Assembly (NCBI RefSeq): GCF_025583945.1
Contig: NZ_JAOEGU010000016.1
Location: 18,875-82,874, forward strand
Length of the DNA stretch: 64,000 nt
Source of the DNA: Methylobacter psychrophilus
GTDB taxonomy: Bacteria > Pseudomonadota > Gammaproteobacteria > Methylococcales > Methylomonadaceae
Reading direction: 5' to 3'
The notes under the pieces are model-generated. The model saw nothing but the letters and a program-made list of their open reading frames with translations, did no database searches and had not been told where the DNA came from. The position numbers were made by a program, and so were the translations under genes. Numbering within the stretch: position 1 is the stretch's first letter; the number at the start of each line of letters is the position of its first letter. Below, piece by piece: positions 1-6,749 of this stretch.

Positions 1-63
1 GTTGGAGTGAATCACGAGGGTGCGTTTGAAACCCTTCATTTCAGCTAGAAACTCTTCGCCCAT
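1..63 (-). CDS. Partial hypothetical protein (N-terminus only)
   Basis: A start codon at 63-61 on the minus strand is preceded by a strong purine-rich ribosome-binding site (GAGGAGAG, complement of 70-77). The 21 visible codons have no stop and begin MGEEFLAEMKGFKRTLVIHS before running off the left edge. The product cannot be identified from 21 residues. It is listed because the start signal is good and the gene reads in the same direction as the other genes of the first 15 kb, so it is probably another backbone gene of the mobile element. Confidence 0.5.
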   Translation of the reverse strand, partial: MGEEFLAEMKGFKRTLVIHSN

Positions 64-155
64 TTTTGCTCTCTCCTCAAAGATACGTAGCTATGTGGTT
101 ACTACCCCAAACTGGCGTGACTGCGCCGCCAAACAAGGAATTATAAAGCACGTAG

Positions 156-182
156 GATGCGGTAAACAGTGTGCACCGCATC
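156..182. repeat. Inverted repeat in a gene-free stretch (64-464)
   Basis: Eight-base perfect arms (GATGCGGT at 156-163, ACCGCATC at 175-182) flank an 11-base loop. No T-run follows, so it does not look like a classical terminator. The surrounding 64-464 has no convincing gene on either strand: the two open frames there overlap each other and have neither good start signals nor recognisable sequence. The element may be a dispersed REP-like palindrome, but only one copy was noticed here. Confidence 0.4.
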
Positions 183-464
183 GTTCGCGACTGGTGCGGT
201 TCGGAAACTCTCCACACCCTACGGCTGCTTTGGGCAGGACATTTGTCATTGGTATTTTTGTATCGTCCGGCGGTTTATGGCCGATTGGGTGAGGTCGCCA
301 ACGACTGCTTTGTAGCACTCCAGTTCTCAGAATCTGGATTTGACTGACTGACCGCTTTGAGAAATGCGACAGGCAGGTTTGGGTCGCTGTCATTGGCAGT
401 GATCAGCAAACGACTGATACCTGCCTTATCATTTACAATTTTATTGTCATATTAATTTTTACAA

Positions 465-686
465 TTAACGTTCAGCTAATGTTTGAACAATCGCACAACG
501 GGCTTGGTTAGCAATAGGCACATCTTTAAGCCAACCGCCTTGTGATTCTACTTTAGACTGTAAAAAGGCTTCAATGTCTGCGTGACCTACCTTAATCATG
601 GCTTCAATATAAAAACCCTCCAAGCTAATTTCGTAATCTTCACCACCTATGTGCAATTCAATGTCTACAACTTCATAATTTTTCAT
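465..686 (-). CDS. Small hypothetical protein, 73 aa
   Basis: This short acidic protein starts MKNYEVVDIELHIGGEDYEI and has a well-placed ribosome-binding site (AAAGAGG, about 10 bases upstream). The stretch ISLEGFYIEAMIKVG (residues 20-34), a strand followed by a helix, faintly recalls ribbon-helix-helix proteins, but no family can be assigned. A sequence resembling the 12-base KorA operator (687-698, ten of twelve positions against GTTTAGCTAAAC) lies between the ribosome-binding site and the start. A match of that quality is expected a few times by chance in 64 kb, so regulation by KorA is only a possibility. It reads in the same direction as the kfrB/korB genes. Confidence 0.55.
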   Translation of the reverse strand: MKNYEVVDIELHIGGEDYEISLEGFYIEAMIKVGHADIEAFLQSKVESQGGWLKDVPIANQARCAIVQTLAER

Positions 687-874
687 TTTTAGCTAACCTC
701 TTTGTTTAAAAGTTGATCATTTTATATCAAGTGTTGTGGGCATAAACGACAGTCCCCAACAACTGATGTAAATGAAGTATATTAAGCAACATGTGTTCTT
801 CCAAGCCATTGACTTATAACTATTGTCGCCGAACAGCGGACTATGATCCTCAGCTAACGGTCAACTATTGGGAA

Positions 875-1237
875 TTAATCAGCAATATAAATACGATCAC
901 CCATCATCTTCCGCAAGAAAAATGTCATTTTGTTGAACTGCTTGTCAGGTAAATGAAAGGTCACCTCGAAGTCCAACTTCTGATCAACATGAATCGTCAT
1001 GCGGGTTCTTCTCAAAGTTAAGGTGATAATTTCTGCGCCTCCGTCGTAATCATACCCGTCATACCATTCGATTGTCGCAGAACAGGAAAACTCGAAATTG
1101 CGACTGATTAGAATATACGGAGTACTGCGCTGGTCCTCGTCTTGATCCTCTGGCGCCGTGTCAAAAGTGACTTGAAGGATCTCACCTCCCAAAGCGTCAA
1201 AGCAATCAATTCTCGTAGCATCAAACGCGAGAGTCAT
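875..1237 (-). CDS. Hypothetical protein, 120 aa
   Basis: A 120-residue protein with no signal peptide or membrane segment. It is acidic in the first third (EDQDEDQ near residue 31) and alternates short hydrophobic and charged stretches, suggesting a small beta-rich cytoplasmic domain. The C-terminal part is rich in Phe, Met, Lys and Arg. No catalytic motif or known family was recognised. It lies in a loosely packed accessory stretch downstream of kfrB, in the same orientation. An accessory role in the mobile element is likely only by position. Confidence 0.5.
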   Translation of the reverse strand: MTLAFDATRIDCFDALGGEILQVTFDTAPEDQDEDQRSTPYILISRNFEFSCSATIEWYDGYDYDGGAEIITLTLRRTRMTIHVDQKLDFEVTFHLPDKQFNKMTFFLRKMMGDRIYIAD

Positions 1238-1344
1238 CTGGTTCTCACTTTTATAGACTTTGATAAATTAGTTTATAGAGCTAATTGTGCACTTAATACG
1301 ATCTCCAACGCTACGAAGTAAAACATTGATCTTTCCTTCTGCTC

Positions 1345-1497
1345 TCAATTTAAATAACGATTAACACCGCCTTGGCGTTCAAAATAAATCTTATACCCCC
1401 GTTCACCGTAGTAATAATCGTCAGGTTTTGGCTGATTGTGACTATTCGACAAACGGCAGTCAATATTAGATTCAATCCAAACTAATATTTGAAGCTG
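1345..1497 (-). other. Probable remnant of a short coding sequence in the 1238-1559 gap
   Basis: A 50-codon stop-free stretch on the minus strand ends at 1345 and contains PDDYYYGERGYKIYF, which looks like real protein. It has no ATG start and an in-frame stop directly upstream (1498-1500), so it is probably the tail of a decayed gene. The rest of 1238-1559 shows nothing else recognisable. Confidence 0.3.
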
Positions 1498-1559
1498 TCA
1501 GTTCAAGTTCAGAGGTTTACATATTAGCTTTTCATGAGTTCTATTTTAATTGGTTAAAA

Positions 1560-1913
1560 TTAACTTGCTGAGCCCTTACTGAGCTTGACCGTTGTCGCTT
1601 CTACCATAGCGGCTTTGCCCTGCAGGTTATAGCTGATACCTTTCACCTGGCCGACTTCAGGAACCTTATTGAAGTCCAGACTCTCATGTTTAACAATGTT
1701 CTTACCAACTTGCTGATAGATAGTGCGCTTATCTGTATGCAAAATAACCCCGGCATACTCAGTTGTTTTGACGGCCTGACTCGACTTATACAGGTTATAA
1801 ATTCCCGGCTTAATCCCATGAGCCTTATCCACCTTGGCAATTTGCCATTTCTCTTCGGCTTGCTCGCTCTCAACAATCCGCTGTCCGTTCATGACTATCA
1901 TACGTTGCTTCAT
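1560..1913 (-). CDS. KfrB-domain protein
   Basis: The 117-residue product carries the motif series typical of the KfrB domain found on IncP and related plasmids: PGIYNL (36-41), QQVGKNIVKH (67-76), PEVGQ (85-89) and GISYNLQGKA (92-101). KfrB proteins are plasmid backbone proteins linked to KfrA and to segregation or stability; the biochemical role of this domain is not well defined. The start codon overlaps the korB stop codon by four bases, so the two are very likely translationally coupled and share the korA/korB promoter. No KfrA partner (long coiled-coil protein) is visible in the window. Confidence 0.75.
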   Translation of the reverse strand: MKQRMIVMNGQRIVESEQAEEKWQIAKVDKAHGIKPGIYNLYKSSQAVKTTEYAGVILHTDKRTIYQQVGKNIVKHESLDFNKVPEVGQVKGISYNLQGKAAMVEATTVKLSKGSAS

Positions 1914-2983
1914 AGGCTACCCTCCAGAATCTCAGTCAGTTGAACGGATGATAACGCGGCCTTGAATTCCTCACCACCTTGTTCATACTTCAACCATGCC
2001 CAACCGCTGGCGGGTGGTCGACGCTCAAGCATTAGCCGAGCAAGGCGACCCTCATATTGAACGTGTACGATAGCTTTGGTCATTATGTTTGGACCAACAA
2101 CGACTGCCTTCTCTGGCTGTTCAAGCTTTTTGTGATTTACCTTGTTATAGCCTTCGTTGTTCGAAAAGGTATGCGCGCCCTCCCCCGATCCAGTTGTTAC
2201 AGTGACGCTTAACTCATCATCGTTTCGAATAGGCGTATGCATTTGTTCAACTTCAGACAAACCCACAATTGCAATAAAAACCTCTTCGTCATCCTCTACG
2301 CTGCTGTGCTTATCATCCAAAAATTCACGAAATAATTTTACCGCTCCCCGCGTGATCTCCTGTGTTTCATCGGCTAACCAGTCTGTAACTTCATGCGGGT
2401 TCTTCTTGTAGGCAGTGACCAATTCATTAACAACCGTTACATCCTTGGTGCGGCCCAAGTTAAAAGCTGTTGCAATTGGATCGGGAAGATCAAGTAACGT
2501 GACATGCTGCGTCACAAAGGCAGGCGACTTACTGATAGCCCTGGCAATAGCCCCTTTCTTCATCCCTTTAGCCAGTTTTCGACCAATATAATCGGCAATC
2601 TCGCGAGCGGTAAGACCATCGCGGTGCAGGTTTTCAATCACTTGATCATCATCGATGTAATTATTATCAATGAAACCAGGTATGGTTAATTTTTGGGCCA
2701 TGAGCGAACCACGAAATCGTCTTGCACCGTGATTAATAATGTAGCGCCCGGATACTCCAGGATTTTCTCGAACCGATATCGGTGTTTTTACACCACGCAG
2801 ATGAATAGATGCGGCTAACTCGGCGAGACTGTCATGTGCAAAGCCAGGATTGTCATTTGTTCTAGGTTGATAGGGATCTTCATCGATCAAACTCATATCC
2901 AATTCAAGCGGTGCGCCTTTGTTAACGACTACCGTTTGTGCTTCTAAATCAGGCCCTGCTGAAATAGGCTGCTGTCTTTTCAT
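1910..2983 (-). CDS. korB: KorB-type ParB family regulator/partition protein
   Basis: The 357-residue product has a ParB N-terminal domain (about 28-125; HGARRFRGS at 85-93, ENLHRDGLT at 117-125), a helix-turn-helix region (about 126-165) and a C-terminal segment from about residue 304. That segment includes RPPASGWAWLKYE and matches the dimerisation domain special to IncP KorB. In RK2/RP4, KorB binds 13-base operators TTTAGCSGCTAAA as repressor of replication and transfer genes and doubles as the partition ParB. Its usual ATPase partner IncC/ParA, normally encoded just before korB, is missing: 2984-3121 has only very short frames. Operator-like palindromes are present near trbA and korA. Identification is strong; a working partition role is doubtful without ParA. 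Confidence 0.9.
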   Translation of the reverse strand: MKRQQPISAGPDLEAQTVVVNKGAPLELDMSLIDEDPYQPRTNDNPGFAHDSLAELAASIHLRGVKTPISVRENPGVSGRYIINHGARRFRGSLMAQKLTIPGFIDNNYIDDDQVIENLHRDGLTAREIADYIGRKLAKGMKKGAIARAISKSPAFVTQHVTLLDLPDPIATAFNLGRTKDVTVVNELVTAYKKNPHEVTDWLADETQEITRGAVKLFREFLDDKHSSVEDDEEVFIAIVGLSEVEQMHTPIRNDDELSVTVTTGSGEGAHTFSNNEGYNKVNHKKLEQPEKAVVVGPNIMTKAIVHVQYEGRLARLMLERRPPASGWAWLKYEQGGEEFKAALSSVQLTEILEGSL

Positions 2984-3121
2984 ATCGTTTTAAGCTTCAT
3001 TGTTTGTTTTTTATTTTCCAGACAGGTACTTTCATTTCTTATTTTCCGTTCTGCCTTCGTATTTTGCGGCCCATTATTTCACAATGTACGCTTGGTATTT
3101 CGGCAACACGACTGATACTCG

Positions 3122-3332
3122 CTATCCTCCTTTTACATTGATGTCATACGCCGACCATACCCGCTTCACGGCTTGAGAAATAGCACCTTTTGTAAAGCCA
3201 GTTGAGACTGGCTAATTCTATTTGTTGCCTACCTTCTACCAACACGCTCTTGGCTATTTCCACTGTATGAGAATTCAAGAGTAGTCCGCCAACTGTTTGC
3301 TCGAACGGAACCAACGTTAATTGTTTCACCAT
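3122..3332 (-). pseudogene. korA: KorA/TrfB-type repressor gene with a one-base frameshift
   Basis: The first frame (from ATG 3332) gives HTVEIAKSVLVEGRQQIELA, the first half of the KorA/TrfB helix-turn-helix domain. It then continues as unrelated sequence. In the next frame the missing half appears immediately (TGFTKGAISQAVKRVWSAYD), ending at a stop at 3124-3122. Removing one of the two A residues (complement of 3202-3203) restores a continuous 69-residue TrfB-like protein. The break lies within a perfect hairpin, GCCAGT-CTCA-ACTGGC. KorA is the global repressor of IncP backbone promoters and cooperates with KorB. The gene may be inactive, the base may be a sequencing error, or there could be frameshifting. 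The order korA then korB fits IncP plasmids, minus incC. Confidence 0.75.
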
Positions 3333-3432
3333 TAAAATGCCTTCTTATGAGCTCCGCAGCTTAATTGCCCATAGCACTGACGGCTACCAAATAGTGGTTA
3401 AAGTTTAGATAGACAAGTTGTAAGTGTCAATT

Positions 3433-3445
3433 ATTAGCCGCTAAA
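3433..3445. promoter_or_regulatory. Putative KorB operator upstream of korA
   Basis: ATTAGCCGCTAAA differs at one base from the 13-base IncP KorB operator TTTAGCSGCTAAA. It lies about 100 bases upstream of the korA start, in the interval between trbN and korA, where IncP plasmids carry such sites. A sequence similar to the KorA operator (GTTTAGATAGAC, 3403-3414, ten of twelve positions) sits 18 bases away toward the gene. Together they resemble the dual KorA/KorB control of the korA promoter in RK2. Confidence 0.55.
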
Positions 3446-3528
3446 ATCAGTTACCATGGGGGTTTTAGAGATAACACGTGACCCACTCGATCTAATTGGT
3501 AAAAATTGAATGCTGTTTTACCGGTTTA

Positions 3529-4203
3529 TTATTGATTCTCGGCTTTGGCGATGATCTGCCGGGGTTTATAGATGGTGTTTAATACTACATGTGTTGTCAA
3601 TTTTGTCTTTTCTGGAATCTTGGTTTTCGCCACTTTTGGTACTGGTGTTGCGAGCATTATTATTGTGGCATTCATTTTTTCAACATCACCGGACAGTAAA
3701 GTATTCAACTGCTTCGCCCATTTATAGGCTTTGCTAATCAAATCAGCTCTGTACACTGCATTATAATAAGGCGTTCTTGAGTGATAGTTAGCGGCTCGTG
3801 TCCAAATGTCTCCGGTATCTTTCTGGAGGTGTCCATGTAATCGCCAGGCAGCCAGATCATAAGCATAGCAACCCGCCGCTGCTACATCATTCTCTGTGAT
3901 GCCATATTGTGCAGTCAACCCTTTGAGGTATCGCGTGTTAAACTGCATAGCGCCAACATCATGAGTTCCGTTCGTATTACGTACCCATTGTCCAGGCTTA
4001 CCAGCCTCTTTCTCTGCAACTGCCAGTACGATGTTAACCGGCACATCATAATGAATAGCGGCGGCTATTGAGCAAACAATTCTTTCTTGCATATAAGGCG
4101 ATAAATAAGCAAACTTATCACTAACACCAGAAGTTGCCGAGGCGATTGCTTGAGATGAGCTCAATATGGCCAGGAGACCCATTAATATTTTTGCACTACT
4201 CAT
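3529..4203 (-). CDS. trbN: TrbN-type lytic transglycosylase of the mating apparatus
   Basis: A 224-residue secreted protein: signal peptide at 1-21, then an SLT-type domain with the putative catalytic glutamate in AEKEAG (63-68) and the motif HDVGAMQFN (81-89). Such enzymes cut peptidoglycan locally so that the secretion channel can cross the wall. It is the last gene of the trb operon, 22 bases after trbL, in the place trbN occupies in IncP plasmids; no trbM is found between trbL and it. The C-terminal 50 residues are basic and of unknown role. The family call is firm; the symbol rests on order and type. Confidence 0.8.
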   Translation of the reverse strand: MSSAKILMGLLAILSSSQAIASATSGVSDKFAYLSPYMQERIVCSIAAAIHYDVPVNIVLAVAEKEAGKPGQWVRNTNGTHDVGAMQFNTRYLKGLTAQYGITENDVAAAGCYAYDLAAWRLHGHLQKDTGDIWTRAANYHSRTPYYNAVYRADLISKAYKWAKQLNTLLSGDVEKMNATIIMLATPVPKVAKTKIPEKTKLTTHVVLNTIYKPRQIIAKAENQ

Positions 4204-4225
4204 GGTGTCGCTCCTTTAGTTTTAT

Positions 4226-5680
4226 CTATGCCTGGTTAGAACGGTTAGCAAATGCGTCAACTTCGGCGGCAAGATCAGTTTCTTCACCTGTCAGGCTATC
4301 ACTTCCGAATGACGGAATATCATTTTCAATAGCGGTGGCGACTTGCCCACCTAAGGTTTGGTCAATTCGATTTTGAGCAGTATCTTTGACTGAGGTGTAC
4401 TTATCTTTAGTCACTTGACCTAAGCCTTTGACTAGATTTACGCCTGTATCAACGGCAACTTTTGTCGCTGTGACAACTGCGCCTCGGCTTGCTGATCCTG
4501 ATTGGCTATTTGATATTCCAGAGCTATTTCTACCCGAGGATAAATCCAACCCCATTGCTTTAGCAAGAGGACTGGGCTGTGAACTTGTTTGTGATGAGTG
4601 ACTGCTATTGTAATCAGCTGGACCATTAAACATGCTTGCTCCACTGCCAGAGCTTGTAGATATATTATCCGCTGTTGCTTTTTGGTAAGCTGCCATAAGT
4701 GCTTGTGTACCTCCAGCCGCATTGGCAGCTGTAGCCATCAGAGAGGCACTCCCTGCGGCCATTACAGCACCCGCTACGCCAGCCGCAGCCATTGCAGAAC
4801 CGGCACCGAATCCATGACCTAATGAATGTGTTCCTCCGCCCATCGCAAGATGCCCAATCATGGGAGGCACTTTATTAGTTAGCGCTAACAGGACAATGGC
4901 AACAACAAGCATTACACCCATTTCTTTCAAGTTCATAGAGGCACTCATACTGGTATAGAAGGCAGTAACGAATGTTTTACCAATACCTACCAGCAAGATC
5001 ATCGTTAAAAGCTGTACTCCAATACTTAGCACAGTTTTGAAATACGTTATTGCCATATCTGATGTCCAACGTGATCCGCCAAAACCAAGAAAGAACACAC
5101 CAGCGTAGGCCAGAATCCACCCGCTCACCAATAGCATTAGCATATTTACGCCAATCAATGCGACGATGACAAGGATGATAGTACTAATGAGAATTCCGAC
5201 AGCACTATCAAATGGTGACCATATCGTTGTTTTATCGAGCATAGTAAAAAAGATACTAAATCCTATATCTACAATCCCGGATGGGGATAATACCGAATTA
5301 TTACCTGATGCAGTTGCACCCATAGTTTTCATGGAATCAATAATACTCGTAGCCATTGTTGGCCCATTTATCAGTAACCAATTAAAAAATCCGGTAAAAA
5401 CAATAAATCGTATAAATTCTCCGTAAAACTCACCTATATCTGCTTTACGCAGGAGAAGCATGCCGAATGTCCAAACCATTGAGATCGTGGCAAGTGTCCA
5501 GAATAAAAACGTAGCTCGCGCTGTGATTGTCGCTGCCCATGAACTTGCAGCTGCTTTATAAGTTGTTAGAACACTATCAAGTAAACCACTACTGTTAATA
5601 GCCGCATTTACTTCAACCGAATGGGCAGCGAACAATAAGATCAGCAGGATTGAGATACTTTTTGTAAAAGTTATTTTCAT
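4226..5680 (-). CDS. trbL: TrbL, VirB6-like inner-membrane channel protein
   Basis: The 484-residue product has a signal sequence (about 1-26, ending VEVNA), then about six hydrophobic segments between residues 50 and 280. A long Gly/Ala/Ser-rich low-complexity tail (about 290-450) follows. This is the layout of TrbL/VirB6, the polytopic inner-membrane component of the conjugative type IV secretion channel. The start at 5680 (MKITFTKS) is preferred over one 69 bases upstream because a GAGGAAC ribosome-binding site precedes it and the signal peptide then begins correctly. It follows trbK by ten bases. Confidence 0.85.
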   Translation of the reverse strand: MKITFTKSISILLILLFAAHSVEVNAAINSSGLLDSVLTTYKAAASSWAATITARATFLFWTLATISMVWTFGMLLLRKADIGEFYGEFIRFIVFTGFFNWLLINGPTMATSIIDSMKTMGATASGNNSVLSPSGIVDIGFSIFFTMLDKTTIWSPFDSAVGILISTIILVIVALIGVNMLMLLVSGWILAYAGVFFLGFGGSRWTSDMAITYFKTVLSIGVQLLTMILLVGIGKTFVTAFYTSMSASMNLKEMGVMLVVAIVLLALTNKVPPMIGHLAMGGGTHSLGHGFGAGSAMAAAGVAGAVMAAGSASLMATAANAAGGTQALMAAYQKATADNISTSSGSGASMFNGPADYNSSHSSQTSSQPSPLAKAMGLDLSSGRNSSGISNSQSGSASRGAVVTATKVAVDTGVNLVKGLGQVTKDKYTSVKDTAQNRIDQTLGGQVATAIENDIPSFGSDSLTGEETDLAAEVDAFANRSNQA

Positions 5681-5690
5681 AACATGTTCC

Positions 5691-5930
5691 TCACCATGAT
5701 TTTTTTGGACTAGCCACGAAGCTCCCTCGACGTATACACAAACCCGCAAATTCTTCCCTTACTTTTTTATCCGTGATCTTTACGATATTCTTGTCCATAC
5801 AATTCTCATCATTAACCTCCGGAATCGCTATCGATGTTGCTGTGTTTGGTTCCTCCGTTGAGCAAGCGCTAATTAAAGTGATCAACATTGTGACCAATGC
5901 CAGAAATAAAATTCGTTTAGCCATTATCAT
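5691..5930 (-). CDS. trbK: TrbK-like entry-exclusion lipoprotein
   Basis: A 79-residue lipoprotein with a type II signal peptide whose lipobox is LISAC (lipidated Cys23). It lies between trbJ and trbL, the position of trbK, whose product in IncP plasmids blocks entry of a second related plasmid. The start at 5930 is fixed by GGAGG six bases upstream. The C-terminus (about 67-79) reads RRGSFVASPKKSW, almost the same as the C-terminus of the preceding TrbJ (RTGSFVASPTVSW), although the codons differ. This shared tail is unusual and may mark a common partner. Assignment rests on size, lipobox and position rather than overall similarity. Confidence 0.75.
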   Translation of the reverse strand: MIMAKRILFLALVTMLITLISACSTEEPNTATSIAIPEVNDENCMDKNIVKITDKKVREEFAGLCIRRGSFVASPKKSW

Positions 5931-5943
5931 TTTATACCTCCGC

Positions 5944-6732
5944 TTACCATGAAACGGTTGGACTGGCGACAAAGCTACCCGTGCGAATTTGTGCAGCGAT
6001 AGCGGCTTGTTGCGCTTCTTGATCTGCAAGCACTTGCTGCCTTGTCACTAAGGCATTTTGCTCTGCGATCAATAGCCCCCTTATTTGTAGTAACTGACTT
6101 GATTGGGCACTGGCCAGTTGATTAGCATAACCGATAGCCTGCATTTGGCCGGTCGCGCTTTGGGCGTTGGCTTGTAATTGCATCAAGGTGTTGGCGTCGT
6201 TTTGCAGGTCAGTTTGTTGCTGATCCAGTCCTTGTATTGAGGCATTATTTGCATTTTGTTGTGCGGTTGATCCTAGAATCCGGCTGTTTGCAAGCGCCGC
6301 CCATTGACTGGGAGTGCAGTTCGCAGAACTAAAGCACGGCGAGTTAGCGTAGGAAGTTATATTTTGATACTGGCCAAGATAATTAGTCAAATTACCAAAC
6401 AGGTTTTTGTAATTACTCAAGGTATTGGTAGTACGAAGTAGATTCCCCATCGTTGAACTGGCTTGATTCCATAGATAGGATGAAGGTACGGCGGTGTTTT
6501 GCAGCATATTTTGATATTGTTGCAATTGCATGGCGTACTGGTTCAATTGCGTTGAATACTGCTGGATTTGTTGGAGTGTTTGAGCAACATCTTCCACCGC
6601 TGAAACGATATTTTGGGAAAGATTGCTGCTGTCGATCACCGGAATGCCTGCATAGGTTGGCGAGATAACCCCACTAACCCCAAGCGCGAAAAATAATGCG
6701 AATTTAGCGGCTAATTTTTGTAATGATTTCAT
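5944..6732 (-). CDS. trbJ: TrbJ, VirB5-like pilus/periplasmic component
   Basis: The 262-residue product has a signal peptide (about 1-28) followed by a Gln/Asn/Ala-rich, mainly alpha-helical region with extended coiled-coil character (for example QQIQQYSTQLNQYAMQLQQY, about 54-73). This is typical of TrbJ/VirB5 proteins, which sit at the pilus tip or in the periplasm. The start at 6732 is chosen for its AAGGAGAAA ribosome-binding site. The last 13 residues, RTGSFVASPTVSW, are shared with TrbK. A KorB-operator-like sequence (TTTAGCGGCTAAT, 6703-6715, one mismatch) lies inside codons for the signal peptide; it may be chance. Encoded 17 bases after trbI. Confidence 0.85.
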   Translation of the reverse strand: MKSLQKLAAKFALFFALGVSGVISPTYAGIPVIDSSNLSQNIVSAVEDVAQTLQQIQQYSTQLNQYAMQLQQYQNMLQNTAVPSSYLWNQASSTMGNLLRTTNTLSNYKNLFGNLTNYLGQYQNITSYANSPCFSSANCTPSQWAALANSRILGSTAQQNANNASIQGLDQQQTDLQNDANTLMQLQANAQSATGQMQAIGYANQLASAQSSQLLQIRGLLIAEQNALVTRQQVLADQEAQQAAIAAQIRTGSFVASPTVSW

Positions 6733-6749
6733 AGTTTTTCTCCTTGGCA

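Noticed and set aside
91..393. 100-codon minus-strand frame and an overlapping plus-strand frame near the left edge
   Set aside because: Both read through the same palindromic stretch, have no start signals and show no protein-like pattern.
687..698. KorA-operator-like sequence before the 73-aa gene
   Set aside because: Ten of twelve positions match, but about two to three such matches are expected by chance in 64 kb for a 12-base site, and it lies between the ribosome-binding site and the start. Kept only as a remark.
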